This document shows, one piece after another, positions 1-10,829 of a stretch of 64,000 bases of DNA. Numbering within the stretch: position 1 is the stretch's first letter; each line of letters begins with the position of its first letter. Location of the stretch: assembly GCA_910574455.1 (NCBI GenBank), contig CAJSYZ010000011.1, positions 124,001 through 188,000 on the forward strand, written 5' to 3'. The notes below the pieces were generated by a model. That model saw only the letters and a list, made by a program, of their open reading frames with translations. It was not told where the DNA came from and searched no databases. This DNA comes from Trichaptum fuscoviolaceum (lineage: Eukaryota > Basidiomycota > Agaricomycetes > Hymenochaetales > Trichaptaceae). The position numbers and the translations under genes are program-made.

Positions 1-335
1 GCTACGCCGTGTCTGCCACAGCAGACAAATACAAAAAAGTAGCCTGGTCTGGTTACGAGACTACCTCGCAACCAGGCCAGGCCACTTCTCTTCTTAACGC
101 TTGCGGAGGTCGAAGCAATGCGACCATATAAATAGACCGGTCTGGTTCTAAACTGATTACATCGAATTATACTCTAATATCCACAAATATGCTATGAGAC
201 CGACATGCGTAGCATATACGAGTGCTGTGTGTTAGAATAACGGCTACAAGAGTTTGCGCTGCGAGATGGGAAGCCAACGTCATTGTACAGTTGAGCGACT
301 ACATAGCATAGGTAACACATGTAAGAAACAAAGGG
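1..335. other. Intergenic, nothing recognised
   Basis: No open reading frame with a recognisable product and no repeat is seen here. It is probably the 3' side of the minus-strand gene that follows. Confidence 0.4.
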
Positions 336-1165
336 TCAGAGTAAACAAAAAGAGGCGTATGGAACAAGTCTGGGAGCGAGTGTGGTGCAAGTGAGGCGGG
401 CTGCTTGCCGAGTCGGCGGTGGGTTGCCAAGAGCGTACTGCGGCTGCGGTTGCGGCTGCTGCATTGTCTGAGTCTGAGTTTGGTACGTCATTGTCATTGC
501 CAGATAAAAAGACACCGGACCAGGCGCGGGCTGGAAAAAGTGAGAGACGTTCCACTGGCTTGATGGCCCATAATCCGGCTCGCTGAAGTTGGGGTTGAGC
601 TTGGGGTTCGGATGCACGACGCGCACGGCGTTCTCGTCCGTTAAGCGCATATCAAAATCGACAGGACATACTCCTCCGCCAGGATTAGCGTTATCCCTAT
701 TCTCCCTCTCTCTCCCAATGAGATCGTGAAGACGAACGTGAATGTGAGGATATGCCGAACGAATAGGTCGATCTGCAGACGTCGTATTGCACATTCTGGC
801 GCAGACGAGGGACGTCGAGGTCGCGCACGCTTACTGGAGTAGTCCATCTTGTCCTTCTCCTTCCCGGACTGGCCAGCTAAGCCCCGGGCATCGGCAATGC
901 GGCGCGCATGGAACGTGATCTCCGTGAAAGCTCTCGCACCGTTCAGCCGATCCAAACCCCTCTCCCTCCTCCTTTCGAGCGACTGCAAGGCGAAGGTCTG
1001 GCGGGCAGTGCGCGGGGATGAGGCAAGGTCGCGCGAACGAGGGTGAGGGTGCGGGTGCGGGTGCGGGTGCGGGTGCGGGTGCGGGTGCGGGTGCGGGTGC
1101 GGGTGCGGGTGCGGATGAGCGCCATTAGGTATGGTTGTCATCGTCGTCCTCGCCCCCGTAGTCAT
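336..1165 (-). CDS. Putative His-Pro repeat protein, two exons
   Basis: Product not recognised. Exon 1 starts at the ATG at 1165 and encodes MTTGARTT, then about 14 His-Pro dipeptides (from the GGGTGC tandem repeat on the plus strand), then a basic, Arg-rich stretch ending near KMDYS. A GTAAGC donor follows, and an acceptor near a GCTAATC branch-like site rejoins the frame at VCPVDFDMRLTDENAVRVV. The second exon is Pro/Gln/Thr-rich with short TQTQT and QPQPQP runs and ends at 336. What I see is an open, spliceable frame with low-complexity composition; that it is a real gene is inference. No membrane segment or known domain is visible. The start codon is the first ATG in the open frame and could lie further upstream. 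Confidence 0.35.
1040..1113. repeat. Hexanucleotide tandem repeat (GGGTGC)n
   Basis: About 12 nearly perfect copies of GGGTGC lie head to tail. In the minus frame they encode the poly(His-Pro) tract of the putative gene here. One other minus frame reads poly(Arg-Thr), which is only a shadow. Confidence 0.9.
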
Positions 1166-1459
1166 ATGTACGCATCGAGGTCGTATCCCAACTGATCCTG
1201 ATCACCCCCTATCGCGCGCCGTCCCTCGGTCTTCCACGCCTTCTACCGTTGCGCACGACGCGCAGCGCAATTGGCCCTTCCCGTACATCCGGGCACCCAT
1301 CTCACAATCCCATCCCCATCCCATGCATCTACTTTCCTCCAAGTCTGAGCGCCTAGAGATCGTTGAGGCTCAAGGTCACGCATGTCGAGGGTGAACGTGA
1401 GGCCGGAGACTGGGTGAGCGCTGAGTGGTATGTGACGCACGAGCTGACGCGACGTAGAC

Positions 1460-2075
1460 CAGAGTGCAAGGTCGGAGGAGACTTCAACATTAACTAGACT
1501 AAGAGAAAGGCCAGAGATACACACATGTGAAACGTTTAAAATTGTCTTGCGCTCTGGCACGTTTCTCGGTATCGGCGGTGATCACTTGTCGATGGCGTTG
1601 ATATCAGTCTGCAGTCTGCACGCCGAGCAAGGGAACTGCGTGCTCTCGCTGCCCAGAAGCGTCAGATACCGAAGACAAGAGTGTACGAAAGTAACGTACG
1701 CGGAGTAGGGTGACCACTCTCTCTTTCAATACCCTACGATCCAGCATAACGAGTTCAGCGATGAGCTCTGGAACTTATGGTAGGTCTGTTCATTTCGCGC
1801 CGAATTGTAGCAGCTCTGCGACGCAAGCCAAGTCGCTGACGTTGGAATAGTCGTAATTCGTATGTCGAAATAGAGAATCATCCAAAGTAAGATACGAAGG
1901 TCGATAACAGCCGTTCACTCCAATCTTTTTCAACATTGTGGTCATCTGACAATGATAGTGAAAAGAAGAAGTTGCGATGCCGATCGGTGCTCGCCAACAA
2001 TCATCCTCAGGCTCTTACTAATACCGTGACAAAACTTGAAGAGGCAATGTAACGTCACATCAATACCACTGCCAG
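1460..2075. repeat. Diverged duplication, copy A
   Basis: The segment matches 7125-7765 in the same orientation. Shared blocks include the sequence around CTAGACTAAG-GAAAGGCCAGAGATAC at the left, GATATCAGTCTGCA in the middle and CATTGTGGTCATCTGACAATGA towards the right, separated by substitutions and small indels. In copy B this sequence lies directly upstream of the aldo-keto reductase pseudogene. Copy A has no reductase coding sequence beside it, so only the 5' flank was copied, or the coding part has since been lost. Confidence 0.8.
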
Positions 2076-2935
2076 CCTGAGTGCCTGTCACGCTGCATCT
2101 GTCCTTTTCAAGTTGCCACTACCACCATGAAGCTGACCGATTCCAACGCTCACTTTGAACCCATCCATCTCAAGACCTTCTGTTCTCTTCACAATACAGC
2201 ACCTATTGCTTGATTACGTACTACATACTCTTGTAGATCCCCAAGGACAACATGAACCTATGACCTATCCCTGAGTCCTAACTCCCATGACTTTGGATAA
2301 TTTACGAACCATGACAGACGGCGAAGAACTGGCAAGGCTTTCGCGTTGTGCCTAAACCTACTGATACTCGCGCAGTTCTGCATCTCGGTGCTACATCAAC
2401 ATCTTTTCACGTGCCACACTATTCGTGATAATGGTATTGGCCATATCGCTAATGGTAGTTACCGCAAGTCTGAATCACACACACTACTCGACTGCTAGTG
2501 CAAGTATAGAAGAGTAATATAATCTAAAGCATAAAGCATAATGTTTACACTATTACAAGCAAGTCTTTATCAGCAAACGCTTCTTCCTTTACAAAAGTCA
2601 GTAAAGCACCCTTTAACTTCATGTAAAAGGACTAACAACTTAAATCCAATCGCATCTAGAGATTATCTATCATTCTATAGAAAAAGCTTCGAACTCAAGC
2701 TTCGTCTCTTACTAAACTTCACCAAAAGACTTGAAATGCCGAGTACTGGTCAAACGCGTGGCGCAAAACGATTCGCTAGAGCTGTTTAAAGAACAACTAG
2801 AAAACACGACTACCCACTGCCAATCTCATAAAGACGATTTATTATCTTATTGAATCCACTTGTTACTATAAAACGAAAACGTGCTATACAAAACATTCAC
2901 CGATAGTAAAGACAACTTTGGTTTACTCGATTAAG
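2076..2935. other. Intergenic, no gene recognised
   Basis: There are only short open frames, the longest on the plus strand at 2541-2789, with no similarity I recognise. The right part is AT-rich and probably carries the 3' end of the minus-strand kinase transcript. Confidence 0.4.
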
Positions 2936-5540
2936 TCACTGCGGATTTACCTCGTCGAAATCCGGGCATGTCTTTAATTGCCCTAGGTGGCTATTGATAA
3001 TCGTCACAATCTTAATGACTCCCGACAGTGCGCAAAGTATCCATCCTACGCTTCTCCGCCACAGAGCATCCACGGAAACATTGGCGAGAACCACATCAAT
3101 GTTTGCGCGAACTCGCATTCCTTTCAAGAATTTAGACATATTGTCATGCCAAACTTCCATAACCGGCTGAGCCTCTATCGCCAGCTGTGATGACAGATCA
3201 TCCGGATCTGCGCCCAAATACACTTTCTCGCCACCTTCCCTCGTATCCTTCGTAAGTAACTTTGACTTTATGCGCATCTCCTTAGCTGATAGATCCTTCG
3301 ATGTGTATTGATTGTGGAAAATTGCCCAAAGTGCGACGTAGAAGAATGACTCGAGGTCGTCCGCGGGTGATTGTAGAAATTTCTTTGATCCAAGTTCGAT
3401 GGATTCTATCACAGCCATAGACATGAAATGCTCTGTACCCTTAAAAAAGGCTTAGCAAATGACAGAAAAAGGCCGACAGATGGCTTACTGATGGCTCCTT
3501 CCAGCGCTCTTCGTAATCGTCCCAGAGGAAGTTCGTTGATACTCCTAGGTCAACATCGGTGACAAAGACTGTATGAGAGGTAACGGAAGAATATTCTTCC
3601 TTCAAAAGCGCCTCCACTTCGTCCTTGGCTGTCTGCAAGTCTCCCCACAGCTCTTCATCTTCGACAGACCGGTTTTTATGACGCTCATTGAGTTCTTTCA
3701 GCACCTCTTCGAAGCTCTCAGGATAGGCAAAAGGCGAAATAGTCGTTCCATCCGCCGTCTCCTTCCTCAAGATGTTCCCTATACTAATGTCCCTGTGAAG
3801 ACACCCGCAGAAGAGAAGGTTGAGCCACCCTTCGAGAAGATATGTAAGTTGAAGGCAGCGCACGCTGTATAACAAGCTTACCAATCAGAGCGTGCTTGAC
3901 GCACACGAAGAACTCGTACGTAGATTTGCAGCCAAGCAGGGAACTTCCTTTGGTCTTCATGACCAACAACACCTGAACGCGGCGTTCGACTTCCGGCGGA
4001 GCTCCCATTAAATGAACATCCCAGAAAAACCCTTTGAGATTGTTTTTAAATTCCTCGTTCGTTGGGGTCAACAATTCTGTCGACTGCACTTCACCGTTGG
4101 CGTATTGAACAATAATTTGACCATCGATGTCTACGACGCCGAACTGGCCTTTAGCATTTTTTAAAAGCTCACTCTCCACAAGCGGTTGGTTACTCGGCTG
4201 CCAAGACGACTTGATAAGTACGACGCCGATGTCCTTGTCTAATTTGATGTCATCAGAGTCATTCCAAGTCGGAACAAGATCGTATCCGTAGAAGGGGATG
4301 ATGGGAGACAGTTTAGCGCCTTCGTTGCCGCTCTTGGTTGATTGCCCTGGTTCAGAAGTGGGGGTGTTTGATAGTCCTGTTTTTGGCTTTGACCGGAGCT
4401 TCTTCTGTTGCTCGCCAACCTCCCGCGAGACACCCGCTTCCTCCTGGTTTCGCTTCTTAGTTGGTACTTTCCTTGGGTCTTCTGCAGGCGATACTGAACT
4501 CGCAAGAGTGTCCGACGGTGACATTTCGGGAGACATCTCCCGTACGTACGTTGCACGACCACGTACACAAATATAATGATAAACGCCGGCATGCTTCTTC
4601 AAAATGGTCCCTTTGCCAGGAAAGGATCATCCTTTCCTGGTAAGTAGATGCGCTCGTCCGTAATGCATTGGGGAAATCCGGCGTGCTGAGGTTCTGTCCA
4701 GAGAAGGATGCCCATGATATATCGAAGCAAGGTCTTCTTCCCACTTTCTTCGTTTAACTTGAACTCGTGGCTAGATGTGAGTCCCGACCGGTGGAAGGCT
4801 ATGAAGCGTGCTATGTTCTCCTTGTGGTTGTAGGCCAATGTCAGAACAAAAGTTCGGGACGGACACGCCTCAAACTGGCTCCGCGCGTATGTCGCAAGTT
4901 GGTCGACCATATCTCTCCACTTCTCCTTGACCTCGCACACGAGTTCAATGTGATGCCCGATTTTCCCATTTGGCACAGCGCCCCAGTAGGCAGTTGTCTC
5001 TAGTTTATTTGAAGCCTCTCTGTGAAAAGCACAGATTTCATCCACCCGAGATACCCCAACGATGTCAGGTTTCAGTTCTCCAGCGGCACCGTCGGTGCAG
5101 TCTCCCGTCTTTGCATCATACTCATAGAAGACTAGGTTGCTCATGAGTGACTGTTTGCGATCCGGAGCTCGTTGCTTCAGTGCATCCAAACCCGCAGACA
5201 CGCAATGATTGAGAAGATTAGCTAGCGGGAGATAGGTAGTCCTTTCGGCAACAGAGGGTGCAACAGAGGGTATGGCTTCGGTCATCATTCTAGCAGAAGC
5301 ACACGCAATATTGAAGGCGCCCATGAACCACGGTTGCTCAACTTCATAATCAAAACTTTCGGGTGTAAGTGAACCTGCGTGCGTTTGTGTCCTTGGTGAA
5401 ATGATGTGCTTAAGAAAGTCGTCTTCAAGAAATTGCCATGTCTGTTTTCCGACTTCTGCTAATAATGTTTTTGTCAGATCTTTCTGGCTTGTGCCGAAGT
5501 CTTCTTGGATATCGTTGCTCAGGAGGCTATTTCCCGACAT
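2936..5540 (-). CDS. FunK1-type fungal protein kinase, with one frame break
   Basis: Fungal-type kinase (FunK1 group, a family expanded in mushroom-forming fungi). The start is taken at MSGNSLLSND (5540). The N-terminal region (to about 4600) is the FunK1 extension. Next comes a Ser/Lys-rich linker, then an N-lobe with GVVLIKSSW, whose Lys fits the ATP-binding lysine. The catalytic loop is HRDISIGNIL, followed by DVDLG in place of DFG and GTEHFMSMA of the activation segment. Introns with GTAAGC donors lie at about 3836-3885 (rejoining ...LIG to WLNLLF) and 3441-3490 (rejoining EEPS to GTEHF). At 4601-4605 the frame reaches a stop just after LAKGPF and continues in another frame at LKKHAGVYHY. 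No good splice signals bridge this, so I infer a one-base indel. It is either a recent pseudogene or a sequencing error. Confidence 0.8.
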
Positions 5541-5991
5541 CCTATAGTTGATGGAGAAGTGAAGTCGAAGTGACTGTTCGAGATGATGAGGACGAGAGAG
5601 AAGGAACCCAGGAGGGTGCCGCAGATAGTAGACAGCGGTCACCCGCATGTGACTCAGGCTGCCAGTCCGGCGAGTTCCGACTCGGCGGAGTTTTCTCCAA
5701 TCGCAGCAACCTTGTGTTCAACAAAGTTGTTGTTATATTCGAAGTGTGCCCGGCGCGTGACGGGAACTAGTAGTAGCAGTGACAACAGGGGTGTGGGGAA
5801 AGTTGCCATTTAGAATTATCCAACGTTATAAGACGGACATCAACAATTGAATGCAGGTCCCCTAATGATGTGTATGTACATCTTCGTCTGAACAGAAGAC
5901 CGTGAAATCTATCATCAAGTTCTACAGATCCCAGCTCCCGTGTGAAATCCATATAAGTTTCCATGCCGAAGTAAGACGGGAAGTGCGCCAT
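5541..5991. other. Intergenic between FunK1 and AKR pseudogene
   Basis: This is 5' flank of the kinase gene and 3' flank of the reductase pseudogene, both on the minus strand. No separate gene is recognised. Confidence 0.4.
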
Positions 5992-7104
5992 TCAGTGCCA
6001 ATAATTCGTCGTCTGCGAACGCACGATCTCGTAAGCTTCATTGATAGCCGTAATGACGTCCTCAGGGAGTGGGCCTGCTTCGAGGGCTGCAAAGCTCTAT
6101 CCGTACCTAACAAATCAATTGCCGATCAGAATTACCACCGTCTACAAGTAATTCAAGGTTGCTCACCTCCTCGATATACTCCTCCTCACTCGCCCCAATT
6201 ACCACCGTATCCCCGTACTCCCGCTTCAGCGCACGCACTATGGCAGCTCACCCAGTGCAGCACACACTCCATCAGGCTCAGCCCGTGCGGCTTCGCAGCC
6301 TTCGACACGAGAGCGAGCGCGCGCAGGTGCTGCGGCGTTTAGTAGCGGCTCACGTACGCGCGTACCTGGCTTCTGTGCTGCGTCGTGTCGAAGCGCGTGT
6401 CGGCGAGCGGTGTGGGCAAGGTGTTTTTACTGCTTGCGTCGGAGGAGGAAGAGCGAGGAGCGAGGAAGGCTTCAAGGTCTGCTTCGGAGAGAAATTTCCC
6501 GGTGAAGAAGCCGCCAGCGAGCGCGTTGTAATCGTAGAAGGCAATTCCATCTGTCGTAGCCTCCGTGAGCATTCTCATCTAGTCGATACGTCCGGATTGT
6601 AAGTACGCACACTTCCTCAAGCAAATCAACAGCTCTGGTTCGATGGACCGGTGGATTGCATTGTAAATGCCTTGATAAACAGTGGGCTGAACCCAGTCAT
6701 CCACACGGCAGAGCATGACGGCCTCGGCGACCTCTAAAGACATATAGTGCGATATACCGAGCTAAGGAGAGGAATAGTGTCAGTCACATTGAGACTGAAA
6801 AGGTAGAGATTGGAAGAGAAACAAAAGAAGGGTGCGTACTCGCTTGAACTCCACCTCCTATGCACCTCCGTCACCGCAAGCGTCTCCGCTTCAGATCCTT
6901 CACAATCATGGCGCCTGCCCTCGCATGAGTACATTTGGTGGGGACGGACAGGCAAAATGAAGACACCGATAGGCTTGCTGAGGAGAGGAACGCGGTGTCG
7001 AGCTCAGTGCAGCCGTGCAAGGCGAAGGTCTGCAGCATGGACGAGACGGCTTCTGAGGTGGTGACGCGAGCGCCTTCAGTCCCGTTGTACCAAAAAGCAT
7101 GCAT
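5992..7104 (-). pseudogene. Aldo-keto reductase pseudogene (AKR7, aflatoxin-aldehyde-reductase type)
   Basis: Remains of an NADPH-dependent aldo-keto reductase of the AKR7 group. The N-terminal piece reads GTEGARVTTSEAV...TFALHGCTELDTAF; ELDTA is the family motif with the catalytic Asp region. The next roughly 80-100 residues expected for the family (active-site Tyr/Lys/His region) are missing. Sequence resumes at ETLAVTEVHRR, shifts frame, and continues through a GTACGC intron to EFKRLGISHYMSLEVAE, WVQPTVYQGIYNA and, across a GTGCGT intron, YGIAFYDYNALAGGFFTGKF. A TAA at 6339-6341 sits where the family has a conserved Trp (YVSRY*TPQHLRAL). A 36-nt intron there is possible but unlikely. The end is intact: IIGASEEE...GPLPEDV...TTNYWH. 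The introns are preserved, so this is not a retrocopy. Confidence 0.85.
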
Positions 7105-7124
7105 CTGAGGGATGGTGAAAGGAT

Positions 7125-7765
7125 TACAGACCAGGTCGGAGGTGACGACATGAACAAGAACTAGACTAAGCGAAAGGCCAGAGATACGCACGAGCGAAAC
7201 GTTCAAGATTGTCTTGCACTCTGGCATGCTTATAATTGTGTTGTCGATGATCAAGCGCTTGTTTGTTGATGGCGCTGATATCAGTCTGCACCGTCTGCAC
7301 ACCGAGCAAGGAAAGTACGTGCTCTCGCTGCTCAGAACTTGAAGCGTCAGACGCGAAGACAAGAGTATACGAAAGTCACGTACGTGAATAAAATGATCCC
7401 TCTCTCTCTCTCTCTTCCGATAATCTATTCCCGCAAAATGAGTATAACGATGGGCTCTGGGACCTATGATAGGTCTGTTCGTTTCGTGCCGAATTCTAAC
7501 AGCTCAGTGACGCAAGCCAAGTTGCGGACGTTGCAATAGTCGCAATCCGTATGTTCAAGCAGAGAGACGTTCAGGATAAGAGACGAAGGTCAATAGCAAC
7601 CGTTCACTGTAGTTTCTTGCAACATTGTGGTCATCTGACAATGAGGAGAGCGCTCGAGGTATCGCCAACAATCTCTCATCCTCTGGCTGTTAGTACATAC
7701 ACACACCGTGACCGTGACGCTGCTAGTGCCAGTGGCAGTATAACGTCACGTCAACAAACTACATG
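7125..7765. repeat. Diverged duplication, copy B (5' flank of AKR pseudogene)
   Basis: This segment matches 1460-2075 in the same orientation. It lies immediately upstream of the reductase pseudogene, so it likely held its promoter and 5' untranslated region. It contains a (CT)n run at about 7401-7414 that is shorter in copy A. Confidence 0.8.
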
Positions 7766-8315
7766 TAGTAGTTGAATCACTACACACTTGGACAAATAGC
7801 ACTCGAAACTATCAATGAACTCTCAGCGACTTCATGTTCAAGATCTCCAGCGCCTCCGATTTGGACCTACAATACGCAACTTGAACCGAAGCCAATCCAT
7901 CGCCACAGTCGCGTAAGTAGCTCCTTCCAGCAAGTGGACTCGCCTCCTCCCTAGTTAGGCCGTGCATCATTCTTCATATCCTCCCAAACCTCCGTCGCAG
8001 CCACATGCCAGTGTGTAAGGGCGTACATGAAATACAGGCTGCATTGAGCTTGCGCGGGTTCATGTTTTATAGCGGAAGCCACGTGCTACCAGATCGGAAG
8101 CAGTATCCATTCGCGGATTCCGTTTCTATTTCTGCATCTGCCGGTCAAAAGCTTTGTGTAGCAACTGAGGTGAGGCTCTCAGTTTCCTGTCAAAGTTGAC
8201 ATTTCCCGCTGGAAAGTAGCTGAAATGGTCTCATGGAACCGACAGGCGCTCTTTTGAGGCCATATATGTTGGTCAAGACTGTGACCTTTAGCTGAGCTTA
8301 CACGACTTCTTTAGC
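7766..8315. other. Intergenic, promoter side of DM9 gene
   Basis: No gene is recognised. The interval lies between two divergent units and presumably contains the promoter of the plus-strand DM9 gene; no confident core motif was seen. Confidence 0.4.
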
Positions 8316-9132
8316 ATGAGAGATCAGATCAAATGGGTGCGATTCCATGTACTGACTCGCTGTCTGAGAGTCGGGCTGAAATATCTATGTTCCTCAGGTG
8401 ACGTCGAAGGCGGGTAAGCCTGTTGAAAAAGGCAAAATCACTGGCGGGCACGAGGAGGGCAACCCGCTCTACGTCTGTCGTGCGAAGCGTAACGGCAACG
8501 TCTGTATGTATCTTCGTTGTCAGCCATTCAGGACCTAAGCAGCTCACTTATTCACTCATCGCAGACCCAGGTAAATACGTGGACCATATCGGTGCAAAGA
8601 AGGTCGATAATGGGTATGCTGTCTTTGACGGAGTTGAGACCAGAGTCAGTGCTTCTCCCCCAACGACTTTCGCTGTCCAGTCTGCTTATCGTTTTATTAC
8701 GTAGCTCGCTGAATGGCAAATTGCGACTGGGGATGAGAGTCAGTTCAAGTGGGTCAAGCAAGTCGGTCCATTCAACAAGTTCCTTCTGTTAGCAAGTGGC
8801 AGTGAACCGGTTGAGTACGTGTTCAAGCCTTCCGTCCATGCGAAATACTGATGATGGGTATTCCAATCAGAGCTGGATTCGAGATTGTCAATGATGGCTT
8901 TGACTTGAAAGTGTTCTACATCGCACGAGGAACTGTCATCGCCGACGGGAAGGACGTTGGTGTGAGTGTGGGGAGGGTTTCTGAGGGCTCTCTCGGTGAG
9001 TTAACGTCACATCCTCCTGGGAGAACAACACTGATCAGGTTTGATTGCTCCTCAGCGTCAGTTTCGTACATTGGCAAAGAATATATGTGTGGAGAATATG
9101 AAGTGCTCGCTTACGCTGCTCCCCCGTCTTAG
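8316..9132 (+). CDS. DM9-repeat (DUF3421, natterin-like) protein, six exons
   Basis: Exons: 8316-8348, 8398-8503, 8565-8644, 8705-8814, 8871-8995, 9056-9132, totalling 531 nt (176 residues). All introns are 49-61 nt with GT...AG ends, and every junction keeps frame. The protein starts MRDQIKWVRFH. The first DM9-like unit is ITGGHEEGNPLYVCRAKRNG, then PGKYVDHIGAKKV and the Tyr-Ala-Val-Phe-Asp-Gly turn. A linker with EWQIATGDESQFKWV follows, then a second, weaker unit (AGFEIVNDG...LKVFYIARG...) ending in SYIGKEYMCGEYEVLAYA, which matches the GKEH..YEVL end of DM9 repeats. DM9 proteins are small cytosolic sugar-binding proteins in animals; their role in fungi is not established. No signal peptide is visible. 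Confidence 0.85.
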
Positions 9133-9839
9133 TTGCCAAAGAATCCCTTTCCACTCCCGGACTTCCTCATTAGTACTGGGGCGAGCCTGGGGAACAACTC
9201 TGTGTCATAGTAATTGTGCGATAGCATTAGCGAATAAGCTTCGTGTCCAAGACACCTTGTTTTCCCTTGAATCAGTTGGAAGTATAAAGACTGTTGAAGG
9301 AACTTAGTGCAGGAGCGTGAACTCTCCTTTACATGCACCTACAATATATTCTGATTTGATTCAATTGAAGACGGGGCCGAACTTCAACTTGTCCTCCTTC
9401 CTTTTGACTTGCTTCCTTTTGACTTGGCAGTCTCGAATCAACATATGTACAGTAGTACTCATCTGGCTTCGAAACCCCTCTCACCGCCGATTCCGTCGGT
9501 CATGAAGTAGATCCTACCATGTGCGACTGGTAGTCGTTGGAGATATCGCTTTAACTAAGATCGAGTGAAGTCGTTCGTGACAGGGGCACTATGAAAGGTT
9601 CTCTGACTCGATATCGTCCGCCGGAATTAAAAGAACTTGGATCTGAAGTGCCTGGAGTACCTCTGCTCGGTGCTTAAGCATACATACAAGCCTTTCGGTA
9701 CCTAGTATTTTGGGGTTAAATCAGGTGGACACATGCTGGGGTAGGAAGGGCCATTGCCTTCCTCTCAACGTTCATCCTTGGACTATGCCTCTCGCGCGTC
9801 TAATGCACATACATGTATATAGTCCACAAGAGAAAAGGT
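9133..9839. other. Intergenic between convergent genes
   Basis: This is the 3' flank of the plus-strand DM9 gene and of the minus-strand gene to its right. No further gene is recognised. Confidence 0.4.
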
Positions 9840-10816
9840 TTACATAGCAAGAGGATCAAAATAGGTATTTAATTGCAGCTCCACTACCTCACCAGCTTGT
9901 CGACCAGAAAACCTGACTACTCCGAGAGAATCGCCTTCGTGAACAAGAGACCGAAACTCTTGATCCCATACCATCGTGGTACTCGTCCAACCAAGCTCTC
10001 CGGCGTCATCGTGAGCGGCTACAAACATGAACTTTCCGTCTTTGTATCTCGCAACTCGGTTCAGAATACCATTAGGGCTGCTCTCCGAAGACTTGATATC
10101 TTTCCTCTGTGGCTTCAGAAGTGCAACCATAAAACTATTCTCCGCTGGTCCGGGTCTGCCTTGAATACGCGTCGTCCTCATTGTCAGACTTGCAGTCGAG
10201 ATGATCATAGAATGAGATAGAGGTGATGTCTCGAGGTAGAGGTCGAAGTAGAGGTCAGACCTGACAGGGTCGGCATCTGTACTCTCCATAGCGTACATTG
10301 GGCCCGGAAACGCCAGTTCAGACAGAAGTATAATCCTCTGGACAAGTTCCTCTGGAAGGCGAGGTTTTTTGTCTGTACCCCTTGCGAATGCGTCCGACAT
10401 TATTCGGCAAAACTGGAGTGGAAACACTGTCTGAAAATATACGCTTTAACAGACACATTGCGAGAGGACAGAACGCACAAGTACGCACCGATTCACTATC
10501 CACCCTTTGTAATATCTTTCCAGTAGACGATCCATTGTTTGTAACTTGCGGATAACACGAATACGTTATCGGAGATTCGACTGGCTTTGGAAACCTTTCT
10601 GGAATGGTGAGCTTTGAAAGCTTTGGCTTCATCGGTCTTGCGGGTGAGGTGAGTAGTAGCTGAGACTGATGTTGTATAGTAGGTCTCCTTCATATGCAGC
10701 CATCGTTGCCCGTGATACGGATAAAAATAGTGCAGTCTGATGATCATCTTTGGGATCATACTGTAATGCATTACATTCCATAAGTGTACTGTGAGACTCT
10801 TAAGATCTTGTCCCAT
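9840..10816 (-). CDS. Conserved fungal protein of unknown function, probable frame break
   Basis: Product not recognised with certainty; the layout resembles a paralogous family of hypothetical proteins in mushrooms. The 5' part starts at MGQDLKSLTVHLW (10816) and contains MIPKMIIRLHYFYP and VFVLSASYKQWIVYW. That frame stops near 10505, while the overlapping frame ending ILQRVDSES splices (GTGCGT donor, TTTTCAG acceptor) cleanly to TVFPLQFCRIMSDAF in the last exon. Both frames look coding, so a one-base indel near 10500-10530 is inferred. The last exon has LPEELVQRIILLSEL, which looks F-box-like, then a beta-rich C-terminus to 9840. It begins only a few bases after the end of the kinase gene on its 5' side, so the true start may be elsewhere or the two may once have been one transcript. 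Confidence 0.55.
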
Positions 10817-10829
10817 AGTCAGTGATCTA

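Noticed and set aside
943..1125. Minus-strand frame with poly(Arg-Thr)
   Set aside because: It is the alternative reading of the GGGTGC microsatellite; no gene context.
6298..6345. 36-nt intron in the AKR gene that would remove the TAA
   Set aside because: Splicing it out also removes the conserved YxxRYW-like block that is readable across the stop, so a stop codon fits better.
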